In this document: in pieces, positions 60,816 to 64,000 of the stretch | Position numbering within the stretch: the stretch's first letter is position 1 | Layout of the letters: each line of letters begins with the position of its first letter | DNA from: Enorma massiliensis phI | GTDB taxonomy: Bacteria; Actinomycetota; Coriobacteriia; Coriobacteriales; Coriobacteriaceae | Direction: 5' to 3' | Length of the DNA: 64,000 nucleotides | Assembly (NCBI RefSeq): GCF_000311845.1 | Contig: NZ_HE978574.1 | Span: 820,171 to 884,170, forward strand | Notes under the pieces: model-generated | The model's input: the letters and a program-made list of their open reading frames with translations, nothing else | What the model was told of the DNA's origin: nothing | Databases searched by the model: none | Translations under genes and position numbers: made by a program

Positions 60816-61723
60816 TGGTGATGGCGCAGGCGCTCGGAATCGGCGCGCGGCATCGCGCACCGGGCAGGCTGGGGATGATGGGGCGCCAGATATGGGATGC
60901 GCTCAGGGACGACAAGCCCGCCCTCGTGGGGCTGGCGTTCATCATCCTGCTCGTTGCCATCGCCGTGGTCACCGCGATATGGCCGGGGGTGCTGCCCTAC
61001 GACCCGTACGAGCAGGACCTCGCGCAGTCCTTCCAGCCCCCGAGTCCTGCCCATTGGTTCGGCACCGACCAGCAGGGCCGCGACATCCTCTGCCGCATAT
61101 TGGTGGGTACGCAGATCTCGCTCTCCGTCGCAGCCGTCGTGGTGGTCGTCTCGCTCGCGGCGGGTGTGCTCCTCGGGGCGATTGCCGGCTTCAAGGGGGG
61201 AGCAGTCGACACCGTCATCATGCGTGTGATGGACATGATGCTCGCGATTCCCTCGATGCTGCTGGCCATTGCGCTCATGGCGGCGCTCGGCACGGGAATC
61301 GACAAGGCAGTCATAGCCATCAGCATCGTCGCGATACCCCAGTACGCGCGCATCGTGCGCGGACAGGTGCTTTCCGTGAAAGAGCGCGAGTACATCTCCG
61401 CCGCGCGGGTGGCGGGCGACACGGACGCCACCATCATCTTCAAGCACGTGCTGCCGAATGTCATGCCCTCCATCATCGTGCGCGCCACGCTGGGCGTCTC
61501 GTCGGCGATCCTCGATACCGCATCCCTCGGCTTCCTCGGCCTCGGCGTCCAGCCACCCGCCGCGGAGTGGGGCGATATGCTGGGCAGCGGGAGGAACTTC
61601 ATCTTCACCGCCCCCTATTCGCTCGTGTTCCCCGGCCTCGCCATCACGGTGACGGTCCTTGCGTTCAACTTGCTGGGCGATGCCATTCGCGACGCCTTCG
61701 ACCCCAAATCCCGAAAGCGGTGA
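60815..61723 (+). CDS. oligopeptide ABC transporter permease, DppC-type
   Basis: A 302-residue permease. The N-terminal helix is ALVGLAFIILLVAIAVVTAI, followed by the DppC-type loop HWFGTDQQGRDILCRILVGT. The EAA loop is REYISAARVAGDTDATIIFK and the end carries LDTASLGFLGLGVQPPAAEW, typical of the family. Candidate starts are GTG 60812, ATG 60815 and ATG 60821; I chose 60815 because it overlaps the previous stop (TGATG) and is seven bases after GGAAGAGG. Confidence 0.92.
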   Translation: MVMAQALGIGARHRAPGRLGMMGRQIWDALRDDKPALVGLAFIILLVAIAVVTAIWPGVLPYDPYEQDLAQSFQPPSPAHWFGTDQQGRDILCRILVGTQISLSVAAVVVVVSLAAGVLLGAIAGFKGGAVDTVIMRVMDMMLAIPSMLLAIALMAALGTGIDKAVIAISIVAIPQYARIVRGQVLSVKEREYISAARVAGDTDATIIFKHVLPNVMPSIIVRATLGVSSAILDTASLGFLGLGVQPPAAEWGDMLGSGRNFIFTAPYSLVFPGLAITVTVLAFNLLGDAIRDAFDPKSRKR

Positions 61724-61729
61724 TGGACC

Positions 61730-63864
<2,135 letters not shown>

Positions 63865-63915
63865 GGGGCTGCGCGCGATGTCGTGCGGCCAAGGAACATG
63901 ATCGAGGAGGAACAC

Positions 63916-64000
63916 ATGGGGAGCCGGGTGGTATCGAAGGGCACGATGAGCGAGCGGCATGCGGCGGAAGTGCCGCTCGCCGCGCTCGCGTCGTGCGGGG
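63916..64000 (+). CDS. start of an unidentified gene downstream of the transporter
   Basis: Only 28 residues are visible: MGSRVVSKGTMSERHAAEVP then LAALASCG. GAGGAGG lies six bases before the ATG, and the gene begins 51 bases after the ATPase stop on the same strand, so it may belong to the same operon. Too short to assign. Confidence 0.55.
   Translation, partial: MGSRVVSKGTMSERHAAEVPLAALASCG

Overview
The window is high-GC DNA with closely packed genes. It looks like a chromosome segment from an anaerobic gut actinobacterium of the class Coriobacteriia, most like Collinsella. This is inferred from protein character and gene content: a class III (anaerobic) ribonucleotide reductase, a short-form ThiC, Tat/lipobox binding proteins, an LAGTG-anchored surface protein and LexA boxes of the GAAC-N4-GTTC type. 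No rRNA, tRNA, CRISPR array, prophage or intact insertion sequence was found.

Layout. 1-2262: thiamine genes thiM (cut by the window edge) and thiC on the minus strand behind a TPP riboswitch. 3.4-5.7 kb: a tyrosine-phosphatase-like protein, a GNAT acetyltransferase broken by an amber codon, and yaaA. 6.0-13.5 kb: a maltodextrin-type operon (binding lipoprotein, two permeases, LacI regulator, malQ, ATPase) with two LacI-type operators. 13.6-19.8 kb: a zinc-ribbon protein, a small membrane protein, an M18 aminopeptidase, a DUF1848 protein behind a LexA box, and an M20 dipeptidase. 19.9-23.0 kb: a large von Willebrand-type surface protein. 23.6-31.5 kb: polA, a HAD phosphatase, argG, a small ORF, argH. 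31.7-36.0 kb: PadR/DUF1700 module, a CDF cation exporter, an AEC permease. 36.2-37.3 kb: a frameshifted glycerol dehydrogenase. 37.6-41.0 kb: nrdD and nrdG behind two NrdR boxes. 41.1-45.8 kb: HD protein, folB, a YgjP-like metalloprotease, a VanA-like D-Ala ligase, an FKBP isomerase. 46-55.9 kb: Fur-family regulator, acylphosphatase, oxidoreductases, rnhA, endonuclease IV, a GH3 lipoprotein, an alcohol dehydrogenase, a HAD phosphatase. 55.9-57.7 kb: a YolD/Y-family polymerase pair behind a LexA box. 58.0-64.0 kb: a complete oligopeptide ABC transporter and the start of another gene.

The most unusual signal lies between genes. Nearly every longer intergenic stretch carries a large inverted or tandem repeat. 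Three elements (646-739, 39911-40016, 40273-40371) have different but self-complementary outer and inner stems around an almost identical two-sided internal loop. That is the compensatory pattern expected of a structured RNA. Other families found more than once are a roughly 150-bp element with ends carrying CTTTTGGGCACT (26666-26809, 48493-48646), a 30-bp unit with TTATCGCCCGAGAGCGC arranged as head-to-head arrays (32872-32994, 43567-43869), and tandem units of about 29-36 bp, several with an ACCCG core, after gene ends.

Two genes are broken by single changes: the GNAT gene (TAG for an expected Trp codon) and gldA (one missing base). Two have unusual key residues: the surface protein lacks a normal MIDAS motif, and the D-Ala ligase has the FRIH omega-loop typical of VanA-type D-Ala-D-Lac ligases.
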